NCBI GenBank assembly: GCA_021464415.1 | Contig: CM038469.1 | Location: 31,068,087-31,132,086, forward strand | Origin: Lonicera japonica | Taxonomy: Eukaryota > Streptophyta > Magnoliopsida > Dipsacales > Caprifoliaceae | DNA length: 64,000 nucleotides | Direction: 5' to 3' | Shown here: positions 14,101-24,638 of the stretch, one piece after another | Position numbering within the stretch: position 1 is the first letter of the stretch | Layout of the letters: each line of letters opens with the position of its first letter | Program-made: the position numbers and the translations under genes | The notes under the pieces: generated by a model | Told to the model about the DNA's origin: nothing | The model's input: only the letters and a program-made list of their open reading frames with translations | Databases searched by the model: none

Positions 14101-17100
14101 GTTTCTCAAAATCCATAATCTAATATTTTTTAGTGGTGTTTATACTTCAAATATCTTCACTATTTCGTGATAATTAACCGGCTCCTCTATATAAATGTAT
14201 TTATTTTTCAGTGATTGTGATTGAAGAAAAGGTAAGGTTATCTGATTCTTATCCCAACACTTGTCAAACAATGACTCAAATTTTATGAAAAATTGATGCC
14301 ACCATATAGATCTAAAAAGTATACAACAAAACCATCTTTTTTCTGAACCAAAAATGGAAAGTGTTTGAGAGCACCACGTGTTAGGATTCCTTACATATGA
14401 ATGAAAAATCATATTCCACCAAAGTTAATTTTTATTTATTTACTTAAACTTTTGTTTGAAAAATATTTTTAGTGGAGGGTGGTGGCCCAATCAATTATTA
14501 GCACCAAACCCTAGTGGTCTCTCACCTTACCACCAACATTGGTCAGCTTTAATATAATTAACCCTTATATATGTGCTATACTTATTACCCAGCTCTCTGG
14601 TACAACCTCCACTAACTCTTAAAAGTATCTTATTATATGCATTAATCTACTAATTAGCATCTTCAAATCTCCAAAGATATTATGATTTCTTTATTACAAC
14701 TTATTTATTCAATGCGTGTATAATATTATACAAGAAAAATAACTTAATAAAGCTTGTGTTGTTACCGTTAAAACGGTTATAACGATAACGTAGTGTTACA
14801 TACTTACATCGCACGTTGAGTCTACGATGTAAGAGTTGGGACTCATATGTATACATAGAGCTAGATAATTAAAGATAAGCCACTAAAGTGATCTAAATCT
14901 TTAATTTTATTATCTAATTATTATCGTTGAATCCGTTGTATCCCATACATCATCGTTACAATTGTAACCTTTTTCTAATTGAGACCCTTGCTCCTTATTC
15001 AAGAGGTCAAGAGTTTTGCTACCCCTTCTTTCATAATTCTGAAACATTATTTTCATATGAGTTAGTTGGAAGTTTTTGAGTAATTTTAGGTGTAAATTGA
15101 AACCTAATTGTCTGTATTAATATATAATTTAAATGCTTAAGTAAATATACGTGATTGAGTGCATACACACACATCTTATTAGGTAGGGTACAAGCATATT
15201 TTTTGACAAGAAATTTAGTCCCACTTGTATGTGATTGTTTTCAATTCATGTGTCATTTTCATTGTAAATTGTAAAGTAATTCATTTATTTTTTAAATTTA
15301 CGATGATTTTGAGAGTTTATTGTATGTACATACCAACATGCATATGTATAGACAAACATAGAAGTTAGAAATGTCGGATCTGGATTTAGTACAGTCCGTT
15401 TATATATGGGACGATCCTTTAGTGATGAATTTTCATTGACAAAATATTGTGAGATTTTTTTATCAATATAAATCCTTCACTTTAAGTGTGGTCTATATAC
15501 AAACGGTTCACACTAAATCCTAACCGAAGAAATATCAGTTTGCTGCTATGTGTTTTATTACGTTTATTTACGATTTTTATCAATTAATGCTAATAAATTG
15601 GATACGATTTTCGTATCAATACATTTAGCCATAAAAACCTATATATAAAATATTGCAACCACTTGCTTTGTGGATCCATCATGACATCATTTGGTCATGG
15701 CAATAGATTTTGTGAACTAGTAAGTTATCCCCACTCTCTATGTATATATAATATAATATAGTATTTAATTGTTAAATTAAATGTCCACTATTTATTTTGG
15801 AGATGCATATACGTCATAGAACAACTTTTTTAAAACATGATCAATTTACAAAATTTACAATATTGAATAAGTTTTATTTCTTAATCATTGACTATGTTGA
15901 AATTATAAATGTGTTCTTAAGAAATTGTAAAAGTACAAATGAATACTTAATTTGGGATGATGGAGGAAATATAATATGTACTACCATTCAGAGTTCTGCT
16001 TAACTTTTATGTTTTTTTAAGGATAAATGAATTTCAACCTAATCAATAATTGAGAAAAGAAATTTCTTTAGTATCGTAAAACATTTTGGTAACACTGATA
16101 TCTCAAGAAATTGAACTCTTAATTTAGAATCCAAAACAAGTATAATATACTATATTATTTTGGCATATTTCCTTGCGAAAGGCAATATTCATAGAAAAGC
16201 ATCTTGTAACATTAATCCTAACCACACAATCTTTTATTCCTCCTACATTTTAGGAATTAAAAAACCATCACCCCTTGTTATATCAATATCAATATACCCA
16301 TTGTCATTTGTGGACCATGATATCCTCTGGTCATAGAGGACACAATTTAGATTGAGTTTGTGGACTATGACATCCTCCTACAGTATAGAATTATTGAATA
16401 TATTATTGTAGGGCTGAAAATTCTGCCAAATTCTACTCATTTAAATATCATTAAGTTTTCATCATTAAAGCTTAGAAAGAGTGTATTATGAAATTTGACG
16501 ATATTAATTTTACACTTTTGAATCAGCATTTGAACCCTTATAGAAAGCAGAAAAGACAACATACTCATTGCATATGCTAATTTCTATTTACATACATGCT
16601 TTTATGATTTGGTAAAATATTTGCGTCATCTTGACTGAGATTGGTGGTTAGGGTTTAATGTAGTGGAAGAAGTTATGATTACTGGAATTAAAATGTGTTC
16701 AAGGGGTAATTTGCCTTTTTACACCCCTGAAGTAAGTTTAATTATTTGGCTGACTTTAGTCCCTAATGTTTTATTTTTTTTATCTTTTGATTTTCAAAGT
16801 TTGAGACGGATTGCACTTTCATTCAAAATTGTATGCCAGTCAAATTTTTGGACGGAGAAAACTAATTTTGGATGGAAGTGCAACTCAGCTCAAACTTTGA
16901 GGACCTAAATGTATAAAAGAAAATATTATAGTAAACTTTAAAAGTGTAACAGGTCAATTATCCGTATTCAACGTATAAACGTTGGATTTCTCTAATAATA
17001 TTCTAATTATACTGCACCCCACAAAAATAAAAATTCAAAAAAATGCTTATGATCCTAAATGTACAAATTATTATATGCAATGGCCATGTGTGGTTACAAA

Positions 17101-18224
17101 ATATGAACCTGTTAATATTTGGACCAACTTTAATTTCTAATTATACTATACCATTTCCAAAATTAATATAATGATACTTAAATTAATCCATGTATATTAT
17201 CAATCATGCAGGGGTATGCCAACTTGATGGTACAACAGAGAGAGAAAAGCCCAACATAAAGCAAACACTTGTATCCTCATACAACAATTTACTATCCCCG
17301 CTGGTGAAAGCAGCTTGCATGGACAACCAACCCCTCACCCCCAAACACCCTCCAAACCACCAACACCACTCCCCTAAAACCACCATCACAACCACCATCT
17401 CCACTTGGCTCAACCAATTCACCATCCTTTTCAAGAGGAGCCTCAAGGAGCGTAGACACGAGACCTTCAACTCCCTCCGCGTATTCCAAGTGTTGGCCGC
17501 CTCCCTCCTTGCCGGCACCATGTGGTGGCACTCCGATTTCCGTGATGTCCAAGACCGCCTCGGCCTCCTCTTCTTCATCTCCATCTTTTGGGGCGTATTC
17601 CCTTCTTTTAATGCGGTCTTTGCCTTCCCCCAAGAACACGCTATTTTCATGAAGGAGCGCGCTTCGGGTATGTACACGCTCTCGTCCTACTTCATGGCAC
17701 GCATAGTCGGCGACCTGCCGGTTGAGCTCGTGCTCCCCACTTTGTTCCTCGCGATTACCTATTGGATGGCGGGCCTAAAACCAGACGTTATTGCTTTTCT
17801 CTTAACCCTAGGGGTCCTTTTGTTTTACGTGCTTGTCTCACAAGGGCTAGGGCTTTTTCTTGGTGCACTAATCATGGATGCCAAACAGGCCTCAACGGTT
17901 TCGACGGTTACAATGCTAGCATTTGTGTTGACAGGAGGGTACTATGTGCATAAGGTGCCCTATTGTATGGCTTGGATCAAGTACATTTCGACTACTTTTT
18001 ATTGCTATAGGCTTTTGATTAATGTGCAATATGGGCAAGGGGAGGGGATTTCTGCTCTCCTCGGGTGCTCTTCGCACCATATAAGTCACAATGCTACTTG
18101 CAAGTTCATTGAAGAAGACATTAAGGGGCAAATTCACCCGGCGATTTGTGTAAGTGTTTTGTTTCTTATGCTTTTAGGGTATAGGTTACTGGCTTATGTC
18201 TCGTTAAGGCGCATCAAGGGTTGA
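5186..18224 (+). CDS. ABCG25: ABCG25-type abscisic acid exporter (half-size ABC transporter), three exons
   Basis: Exons 5186-5314, 5832-6678 and 17212-18224 join through GT-AG introns (GTAATT, GTACGT donors) into a 662-residue protein. The reading frame crosses both junctions cleanly, and a Gly codon is split at the second. The nucleotide-binding domain comes first: Walker A GPSGSGKS (residues 106-113), Q-loop TQDD (Q152), signature VSGGERKR (212-219), Walker [11 protein letters not shown] (232-241, with D236 and E237) and H-loop His269. The membrane domain follows with about six hydrophobic helices (roughly 414-431, 443-463, 492-512, 518-545, 553-571 and 635-655). An NAT sequon at about residue 619 lies in the last outside loop. 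The N-terminus is short and hydrophilic, as in ABCG half-transporters. Text such as [17 protein letters not shown] and the length match ABCG25, which dimerises at the plasma membrane and exports abscisic acid from vascular cells. No frameshift, stop or missing catalytic residue is seen, so the gene looks functional. A close paralogue of the same ABCG group is the main alternative. Confidence 0.93.
11191..11512 (+). mobile_element. Harbinger/Tourist-like MITE, copy 1 (in ABCG25 intron 2)
   Basis: The 322-bp element begins GGCCTTGTTTGATTAGCGAA and ends CTATGAACTAAACAAGGCC, so its ends are inverted copies. It is the same family as 18632-18957 but in the opposite orientation, with similarity along the entire length. 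AAA flanks it on both sides, which departs from the usual TWA target of this superfamily. There is no coding capacity. Confidence 0.8.
12406..12570. mobile_element. Small foldback MITE in ABCG25 intron 2
   Basis: The left arm (GCAGTGATAACATGTATCC, then CACATGTTAAAG) is complementary, with mismatches, to the right arm (CTTTAACATGTGCCC, then ATATTATCACTACCC). The arms are about 50 bp and the centre is unrelated. A similar pair of arms is seen at 25211-25399, suggesting one family. No clear target duplication was found. Confidence 0.55.
13585..13619 (+). other. G-run cluster able to form a G-quadruplex
   Basis: Five runs of G (lengths 11, 5, 3, 5 and 5) occur in 35 bp, separated by one or two bases. 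This meets the usual four-tract G-quadruplex pattern. It is on the sense strand of ABCG25 intron 2, so the structure could form in DNA or pre-mRNA. Function is unknown. Confidence 0.75.
15374..15527. mobile_element. Foldback (inverted-repeat) MITE in ABCG25 intron 2
   Basis: The left arm begins TCGGATCTGGATTTAGTACA and the right arm ends TGTGAACC-type sequence inverted (CACTAAATCCTAACCGA). Arms of about 60 bp pair with some mismatches around an AT-rich centre, giving a 154-bp hairpin. Superfamily not determined. Confidence 0.6.
16704..16963. mobile_element. MULE-type MITE in ABCG25 intron 2, with imperfect 9-bp target duplication
   Basis: The ends are inverted copies: GGGTAATTTGCC at the left and GGTCAATTATCC at the right, with similarity extending 50 bp or more inward. 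GTGTTCAAG (16695-16703) and GTATTCAAC (16964-16972) flank it and agree at 7 of 9 positions, the length expected for Mutator-like elements. It sits about 250 bp before the exon 3 acceptor. No coding capacity. Confidence 0.6.
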
Positions 18225-18631
18225 GATTAATTTGGTGACGCGTTTGGGTTTCTAATTCTTGATTTGATCTTGATAAGCTGTAATGTACTGAATGAAGATC
18301 GGAATGATTCACAAGTTAGTTAAAAAAAAAGCTTGTGGGAGTATAATGTGTTGCAGTTTAGTGTTATTAGATTTGTACTAATTATGTAAAAAGTTGAGAG
18401 AACAAGCCTTCCAATGTTGTTTCGTTTCGAAATATTCAACTAATCAAAACCAGCATTTATGTTTTTAAATGTTGTCTTGTTGCGAAATTGATTGATCAAA
18501 ACCAGCATTTACGTTCTTTTTCCTTTTTTTTTAAAAGTAAAGCACACACCCTCAAATTCAATCAGGTTCTTACGTTACTACGTGAGAAAGACAATCCGGG
18601 ACATATTTTGCCAAGAATTCTGTTACTTTTA

Positions 18632-18957
18632 GGCATCGTTTGGTTCACGGAAGAGAAATCAATTCCTTTATCTTTCCCATGAAGATAAGAAACTAAAGTT
18701 CCTGTCAAGTTTCTTTTCCTATATTTGGTAAAACATGGAAAGTATTTAGATAGGAGTATTGCTGTACGTCCAAAATTTTTGTAATAAATATTAGGAAATC
18801 ACAAGAGAAAATTAATATCATGGGTTTTGAAAGAAATGACTTTAACTCCTACTTTTCCCATTGCCAGGAAAGTGTTTTCGATATTTGTACTTACCAAACA
18901 AAGAAAAATAAAGACTTTCCTTTCTCAAGTGCTTAAATCCGTGAACCAAACAAAGTC
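18632..18957 (-). mobile_element. Harbinger/Tourist-like MITE, copy 2, with TTA target duplication
   Basis: The 326-bp element begins GGCATCGTTTGGTTC and ends GAACCAAACAAAGTC. It is flanked on both sides by TTA (18629-18631 and 18958-18960), the hallmark target duplication of PIF/Harbinger. It aligns over its whole length with the reverse complement of the intronic copy at 11191-11512. It lies about 400 bp beyond the ABCG25 stop codon, at or past the 3' UTR. Confidence 0.85.
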
Positions 18958-19006
18958 TTATAGTTGAGATTTGAGATCTTCGAATTTAAGCTTGATAACG
19001 AATATA

Positions 19007-19578
19007 GAATAAATTACACAAATGGCCCCACAACTGTTTGGGCCAGTTCCACTTTGGTCCCACTACTTTAATAATTACCATGCATGCAACCCCTCAAACT
19101 ATTAACTGAGTTACACATTGACTCATCCACTCCGATTGGCTGATAGAGTTGATGGAAAATGGTCATTGCACCACACGAAACGTTTTTAGTCCAACATTTA
19201 AAAATTAACATTTACCTCTATCGGAAAGGAAAAAGCAAGAAAAAGTACAAGAGTGAGCAAAAACAAGAGAGAAAAAAAAATCTCTTTTTGACCAAATTAT
19301 TCATAAAAATGATAGTTGTTTTTTTGCATTTTCTTCTTATTATTTTTTTAATATATTGAGAGAACATGTTAGTTTATAGTAATTTGATCCTTATATATAA
19401 ATGGTTATGTATGATGCACATGATTATTTGCCATCAACTTTAATGGCCAAAGTGCACTGAATGGATCGATAAAGTGAAATTTGGTCAATAGTTTGAAGAA
19501 TTAAATAGTGATTTTTAAAGTTCAAGGGTTAAAGTAGAATTGAACTCATAATTTGAGAGCCATTTGTGTATTTTACAC
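19007..19578. mobile_element. Long-TIR MULE-type nonautonomous element
   Basis: The left end (AAATTACACAAATGGCCCC, continuing into a stretch with CAGTTCCACTTTGGTCCC) is an inverted copy of the right end (GAGAGCCATTTGTGTATTTT), with similarity over about 60 bp. Terminal inverted repeats this long with no coding region suggest a Mutator-like MITE. The flanking nonamers agree at only 6 of 9 positions, so the exact ends are tentative. Confidence 0.55.
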
Positions 19579-19692
19579 ATGAAACTAATTAAATGCCTTG
19601 CAGAAACTCAACCCACTTTATCATGTCAATTGTTGAGTTTGTTCTTGACATTTGTATACTTCCGATGCTCCATTGTTTCCAATGTGCCAAAG

Positions 19693-20964
19693 TGAGAGAG
19701 CACTTGAAAAAAAATCAGAGGAAAAAAACGTAAAATTACTTTTGGATATCAACAACTATTAATTTACTCAAAATAATTACTGTCATTTAATTTATTACTT
19801 GAAGTAACTCATAAATATTAAAATAAATAGTTCAAACGGTCATTAAATTTTTGGTCCAGCACTATTTAATTATTAAATTTTAAAACGAACCAATTTAACC
19901 ATTCAACTTTTAAGCGACTACCGCTTTAACCACTTCGTCTAATCTGAACGGAATTGAGTCATGTCAAAGAACATGACTCCCTCCATTCAGGGGTATTTTT
20001 GTCCAAAAATATCAAAAGTTCATTCCCTCCATCTTCTTCTTGCATAGAAATTCCAAATTTCTCCATGTTTATATATATATATATATCAACAAAATATATG
20101 GGCGGCTGAAATGATTGATTGCGAAGAACATACCCATACGGCCATACGGAAGTGTTCATGAAATTGAATTTCCTAGCTAATCAACTAACTCAAAGTTGTG
20201 CATTTGAGTTCCCGAAACTCATTTTCTCTGTCCATATATCTATACCCATTAATATTTAATATGTGTGTATAACTATATATTTTTGAGAAATTTTAGAAGG
20301 GATGATTAAAAGTTTAATAGTAGGATTCGTGTCTATACACATACCCCTATATGTATTTGTATTTTAATATGTATGGTTGTGGTTACAAGAACCATTTGAT
20401 CTTTTAATCTTTAATCTCCCACTAAGATCGACCACTATATGTAGATATACATATATGGTGACGATGGATTGTTATTACTCCGTAGTATTTTATTTTATTT
20501 TGGTGAAAGAGAGGGGGGTTGTTAGAATGGGGAAGAGGAAGAAAAAGCTGAATAGGAAGTGGTTTTTGTGCTTTTGGACGAAAATACCTCTAAGCAAAGT
20601 CCTGTGTCTTGTATATGGTTTCATTTTGTCCAATTTAACAGCTGACTGAAGCGGTCAAAGTGGTACTTGCTCAAAAGTTTGATGGCCGAAGTAGTTCATT
20701 TTAAAGTTTAATTGCCAAAGTAATAATATATTTAAAATTTAGTGGTCGTTTTGACTATTTACAATAAATATTAAAACAAAATACATAAAAATAAATAAAT
20801 CATGATAATCACTGCTTAGACCTATTACTTATTATCGTACTAAAGTGAAAAGTGGACCACAACTTTAAACCCACAACAGAGACACAAGTAAACACAATCC
20901 TAACTAATAGACCCACTACTAGACTTTATCCACCTTGGGATTTTATTATGAATGTGGCCTATCA
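19693..20964 (-). repeat. 3' LTR of the gypsy-like element (interrupted)
   Basis: This LTR aligns with 23022-23298 in two blocks, 19693-19823 and 20764-20964, separated by the MULE-type insertion. The purine tract lies directly next to its right edge, as expected for a 3' LTR on the minus strand. Confidence 0.75.
19824..20763. mobile_element. MULE-type element inserted in the LTR, empty site visible in the sister LTR
   Basis: The 940-bp element has long inverted ends (left TAAATAGTTCAAACGGTC, right inverted TTGTAAATAGTCAAAACGACC-like), with similarity over 100 bp or more. It is flanked by a 13-bp direct repeat ATAAATATTAAAA (19811-19823 and 20764-20776). The other LTR carries this sequence once, as ATAAATACTAAAA near 23112, which proves insertion after the LTR retrotransposon. 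No transposase is encoded. The open frame 20377-20649 lies inside and has no recognisable domain. Confidence 0.75.
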
Positions 20965-21231
20965 ACTAGTCCCCCCTGGACATTGAACAAGGCAAAGTTG
21001 GTGTCCTTCTTTCTGGCATTTTCGAAAGTTTAATTATAGGCAAAAGTGTTGCGTGACACTTACGACCAAGTGAGAATTTCTCGTCACAATTGAAAGACCC
21101 TTTTTCGTTTGACATTTCTTATCGTCCCAAGTTAAATATTTGACTGCCGAAGTAGTGGAGACATGACCAAGAACACTTGTAGGAATTTGTAGGGAAGCAA
21201 TATGCTCTTCTGTTCGTCTCTCATTTGGGAC

Positions 21232-22278
21232 CAGAGCCGGTCCTGTGCATAGGCGGTCCAGGCCGTCACCTAAGACCCCCGACGTAGTAGGGCCTCGATT
21301 TTTTGGACCCTCATATGTATATACACACGTATTATAATAAATAAGATTTTGTGAGTGAATAACATTAAACAAGCTGATTCTTGGCCCAATGGTTGATGGG
21401 CCCTTTGGTACCATACGGAGGGACACAAGCTTCTGTGTTCGAGACTTGCTCATAGCGGTTGTCATTTTTCCAATTTTCTTTCTTTGATTTACTATATTAT
21501 TTTTTTGTAACTTTCTTTAAATAAAGCACTATCTTTTAGTATTTGTTTTAACTAATTTTTACAAGTGTAAAAAATTTAATTACTCTTTTTGTAACTTTCC
21601 TTGAATAAAGCACTATCTTTTAGTATTTGTTTTAACTAAATTTTTTATCTTTCTTTCTTTGAATAAAGCACTATCTTTTACTATTTGTTTTAACTAAATT
21701 TTACATGAGTAAGAAATTTAATTACTCGTTTTGTAACTTTTTTCTAATAAAGCACTATCTTTCTTTCTTTGAATAAAGTACTATCTTTTAGTAATTTTCT
21801 TAACTAAATTCTCTATCTTTCTTTCTTTGAATGAAGCACTATCTTTTACTATTTGTTTTAACTAAATTTTATACGAGTAAGAAATTTAATTACTCATGTT
21901 GTAACTTTCTTTGAATAAAGCACTATCTTTCTTTCTTTGAATAAAGCACTATCTTTTAGTATTTGTTTTAACTAAATTCTACATGAGTAAGAAATTTAAT
22001 TACTCTTTTTGTAACTTTTCAAATCTCATTGCTATATAATTTTTTTTCTTTTTTTTGAATAAGGCACTATCTTTCTTTCTTTGAATAAAGCATTATCTTT
22101 TAGTATTTGTTCGAGTAAGAAATTTAATTACTCTTTTTGTAACTTTTCAAATCTCATTGCTATATAATTTTTTTGTTGGAATTTATTAGTTTAGTTATAT
22201 TACATAAGTATATAAAAATACTAAAGGGCCCCAAAACAAAAATTTGCCTAGGGCCCTCGAAACTCAAGACCGGCCCTG
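21232..22278. mobile_element. Nonautonomous hAT element with 8-bp target duplication
   Basis: The 1047-bp element begins CAGAGCCGGTCCTG and ends with the inverted copy AGACCGGCCCTG. It is flanked by TTTGGGAC (21224-21231) and TTCGGGAC (22279-22286), an 8-bp target duplication with one difference, diagnostic of hAT elements. The interior is mostly a tandem repeat array and encodes no transposase. Confidence 0.82.
21506..22165 (+). repeat. Minisatellite array inside the hAT element
   Basis: About six imperfect units share GTAACTTTCTTTGAATAAAG, then CACTATCTTTTAGTATTTG and GAGTAAGAAATTTAATTACT. Unit starts (GTAAC) fall near 21506, 21591, 21733, 21901, 22011 and 22139. Lengths vary because the TTCTTTGAATAAAGCACTAT block is itself reiterated. 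Confidence 0.8.
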
Positions 22279-23021
22279 TTCGGGACATCTCGATGGTTTC
22301 CCGTAAAGCTGTGGTTTGAACAATTCGAATTTCATCTACAATCTCGTCATTAAGTCCACCTAGGAAAGTCCCAATAAATGCGTTGTGAGGCCAACCAACT
22401 ACATGATTAGCTAGGGGTTCATGCTCACGTTGAAGGTCTCTAAGACTTCCCATTTGTTCAATTTTAGATAATGCTTCATCAAAGTCCTTGTACTTCGTTG
22501 ATCCAAATCGAGCTAATAATCCCTAGTAAAAAATATCCCAAGTAATAATAAATTTATCTACCTCGCATGTCCTAACCATTTAAGCCACTGGTTGGCTTCT
22601 TCTTCCATGTGGAAGGAAACTTGTAGCACGCGCAGTCCTCAGACATATTTTTAGTGACGAAAAAATTAAATTACCTGTGGAAGCCATTCTGTTGGTTCCC
22701 TTCCGGCATAGTGCCGAAAACCATTTTTGTGTACCAGGGATGGAATTGCATGGTATAAGTAATTCCACCCTCATTGCAATTGGTGGAACCATAAGGGTTG
22801 TTAGAAGTGGTAGGGGCGTTCTTAGGCGAATGTGAACCGTTGAAAGCGGCCGTCAGTTCACTGATGGAATTCTCTAAGCTGTCTAGTCATTGGTTGGTGT
22901 TATGCGCGCACATTGAGTTGGAGTCCCGTTAATGGTTTCGGAGATTTGACGAACACTTGTCTCCAAGCACTCAATCCTCTCTTTTTGTGTAGATTGAGAC
23001 CTCACTCTAATACGAATTAAA

Positions 23022-23298
23022 TGATGGATCACTTGAAGAAAATAACCTAAAATTGCTTTTGGGTTGCAACAACCAAATATTCTATGCCATTTTATTACTC
23101 AAAGCAACCTATAAATACTAAAACAAAAGACACACAAGACTCCATGACATCCATTGCTTAGACCCATTACTATTTACTCCCTCCAACTAAAGTGCAAATT
23201 GGACCACAACCTTAATCCCACAACACATACATGCACAGCTAAACACAATCCTAATTAACAAACCCACTATCAGATTTTATTGTGAATGTGGCCTATCA
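23022..23298 (-). repeat. 5' LTR of the gypsy-like element (uninterrupted)
   Basis: This 277-bp LTR is the intact partner of 19693-20964. It directly precedes, on the minus strand, the degenerate primer-binding site and gag. It preserves the pre-insertion sequence of the MULE-type element in its partner. Confidence 0.72.
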
Positions 23299-23373
23299 GG
23301 CAGCTTGAATAATGGCATCGAACTAACTACAGAAGCTCCATTTCATCAAAATTTATAATTGTTTTGTACGCGT

Positions 23374-23376
<3 letters not shown>

Positions 23377-23426
<50 letters not shown>
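23377..23426 (+). repeat. (CT)25 microsatellite
   Basis: An uninterrupted 50-bp CT run about 80 bp beyond the LTR retrotransposon. Likely polymorphic. Confidence 0.97.
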
Positions 23427-23430
<4 letters not shown>

Positions 23431-24139
23431 TCAATGAGAATGCATGTCCCAACTTATGAACATCTCGACTAATTAAAGGCAATTCATCTACATTAGGATT
23501 ACCAAATTCACTTGCTTGTGGTCTAGGTTTTAAAGAATAAAAATTTTTTTTTTGGTTACAGGTTTTAAAGATTTTAATATTGAAATCCTAAACTAGGTTA
23601 ATCTGGGCTGCGCATCCAGGCCCACACTTACTATTTTTAAACAAAAAAGGCCCAACTTGAATTATGTCTTTATAAAGAATTTAATTTTAAAACAGCTATG
23701 AGCCTTCAGTTTATTTTTGGCACATGGCATATGGGGCTTGCAAATCAGGTTGACAACAAGAGTTCGAATTTAAAAATAAGCAGAGCCCATTTTCTATTTC
23801 TAATAAGTGGGCGAGGTTAATTTTGAAGGGAGATAAATGCACCCTATTTGTTATCACTAACGCCCACTAAAAATTTTATTAATATTAAACTAAAATTTAT
23901 TCCTACCACTCTCTCATTTCACCTTTTTATACAAAGATTAACTACTAATTAACTTAATTAATTAGTCATTAATCACAACAAAACAATACGATCATCCCCT
24001 CACCATCCTCTTCTTCATCTCCTCCTCTTCCTCTTTTTCAAAACATACGTATATTCATAAATATATATAGATTCGAAAACAAAATAATAAGAATTCTTCC
24101 TCCGCCTACTCCTGCAAAATATACATATATACATACAAA

Positions 24140-24500
24140 TATATATATATATATACAGTCCTCTTCTCTTAAGGACCGTCCATTTCGAGGGGTAAACAGA
24201 TTATTTTTTTTATAAAACTTGGTGATAATGATCTCTATAACGAGTAGATCATCTCCACCAAATTTCATAAAAAATATCAAATGGGAAGTGGGTTAACTAA
24301 ATTTCTAAAATTTCAACGTCTAGAAATGCACATATATAATAATTTTTTAGCTAACTCACTTTTCGGTTGATTTTTTTTATGAAATTTGGTGGAGATGATC
24401 TACTCATTATAAAGATAATCTCCACCAAATTTCATGAAAAAATTCATCTGTTTACCCCGTCGAAGAAGACGGTCCTTAAGAGAAAGGGGTTATATATATT
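24140..24500. mobile_element. Foldback MITE (family also at 50943-51170)
   Basis: Two arms of about 130 bp (about 24150-24275 and 24368-24495) are inverted copies sharing TCTCTTAAGGACCGTC, GGGGTAAACAGAT and ATGAAATTTGGTGGAGATGA. Similar open frames read from opposite strands of the two arms are therefore artefacts. A related copy lies 26 kb away. The precise ends are obscured by flanking AT repeats. Confidence 0.7.
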
Positions 24501-24638
24501 CAAAACATACATATATACATACACACACATATATGTATATTCTAAAATGAAAAAAAAAGTAAAAAAAAAAAAACAAACAAAAAAATGCATATATATATAG
24601 ATCTCTTCTAAAAAAACACTGCATATATGTTTTAGTTT

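Larger units (their letters stand above)
6679..17211 (+). other. ABCG25: Very long intron 2 of ABCG25 (about 10.5 kb)
   Basis: The intron opens with GTACGT just after the codons for LLDLAN and closes with ATGCAG before the codons for VCQLDG. No conserved exon or opposite-strand gene was recognised inside it; the open frames there are short and of low complexity. It holds a Harbinger-type MITE (11191-11512), foldback elements (12406-12570, 15374-15527), a MULE-type MITE (16704-16963), a G-run cluster (13585-13619) and many AT microsatellites. The remainder is unremarkable AT-rich DNA. Confidence 0.85.
21040..22990 (-). pseudogene. Gypsy-type gag remnant, split by a hAT element
   Basis: The right part (22990-22287) contains, in changing frames, a gag-like core ending LRDLQREHEPLANHVVGWP and FLGGLNDEIVDEIRI, the pattern of the plant retrotransposon gag domain. 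After the hAT insertion the left part resumes and includes a CCHC-like zinc-knuckle stretch (NCDEKFSLGRKCH), which then runs directly toward the purine tract. Several stops and frameshifts make it nonfunctional. In the complete family this protein forms the particle that packages element RNA. Confidence 0.7.
19693..23298 (-). mobile_element. Gag-only Ty3/gypsy-like LTR retrotransposon with nested insertions
   Basis: On the minus strand the order is: 5' LTR (23298-23022), a primer-binding-site-like CGTATTAGAGT (near 23004-23015, resembling the common TGGTATCAGAGC), a broken gag (about 22990-21040), a purine tract AGGGGGGACTAGT, and the 3' LTR (20964-19693). Both LTRs start TGATAGGCCACATTCA and end TCA. 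No protease, reverse transcriptase or integrase was seen, so the element is a deletion derivative. Two younger transposons sit inside it: 19824-20763 in the 3' LTR and 21232-22278 in gag. No matching target duplication was found at the outer ends. Confidence 0.75.

Noticed and set aside
17204..17677. 157-residue minus-strand open frame opposite ABCG25 exon 3
   Set aside because: It is the complement of well-conserved transporter coding sequence; the conserved membrane domain lies on the + strand.
21034..21465. 143-residue minus-strand open frame
   Set aside because: It crosses the boundary between the hAT insertion and the gag remnant, so it is a chance fusion of two unrelated sequences.
21506..22165. 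Regularly spaced repeats resembling a CRISPR array
   Set aside because: The units are variable, AT-rich and lie inside a hAT element in plant nuclear DNA; no Cas genes exist here.
24038..24600. Two similar open frames on opposite strands
   Set aside because: They are translations of the two arms of a foldback element, not paralogous genes.
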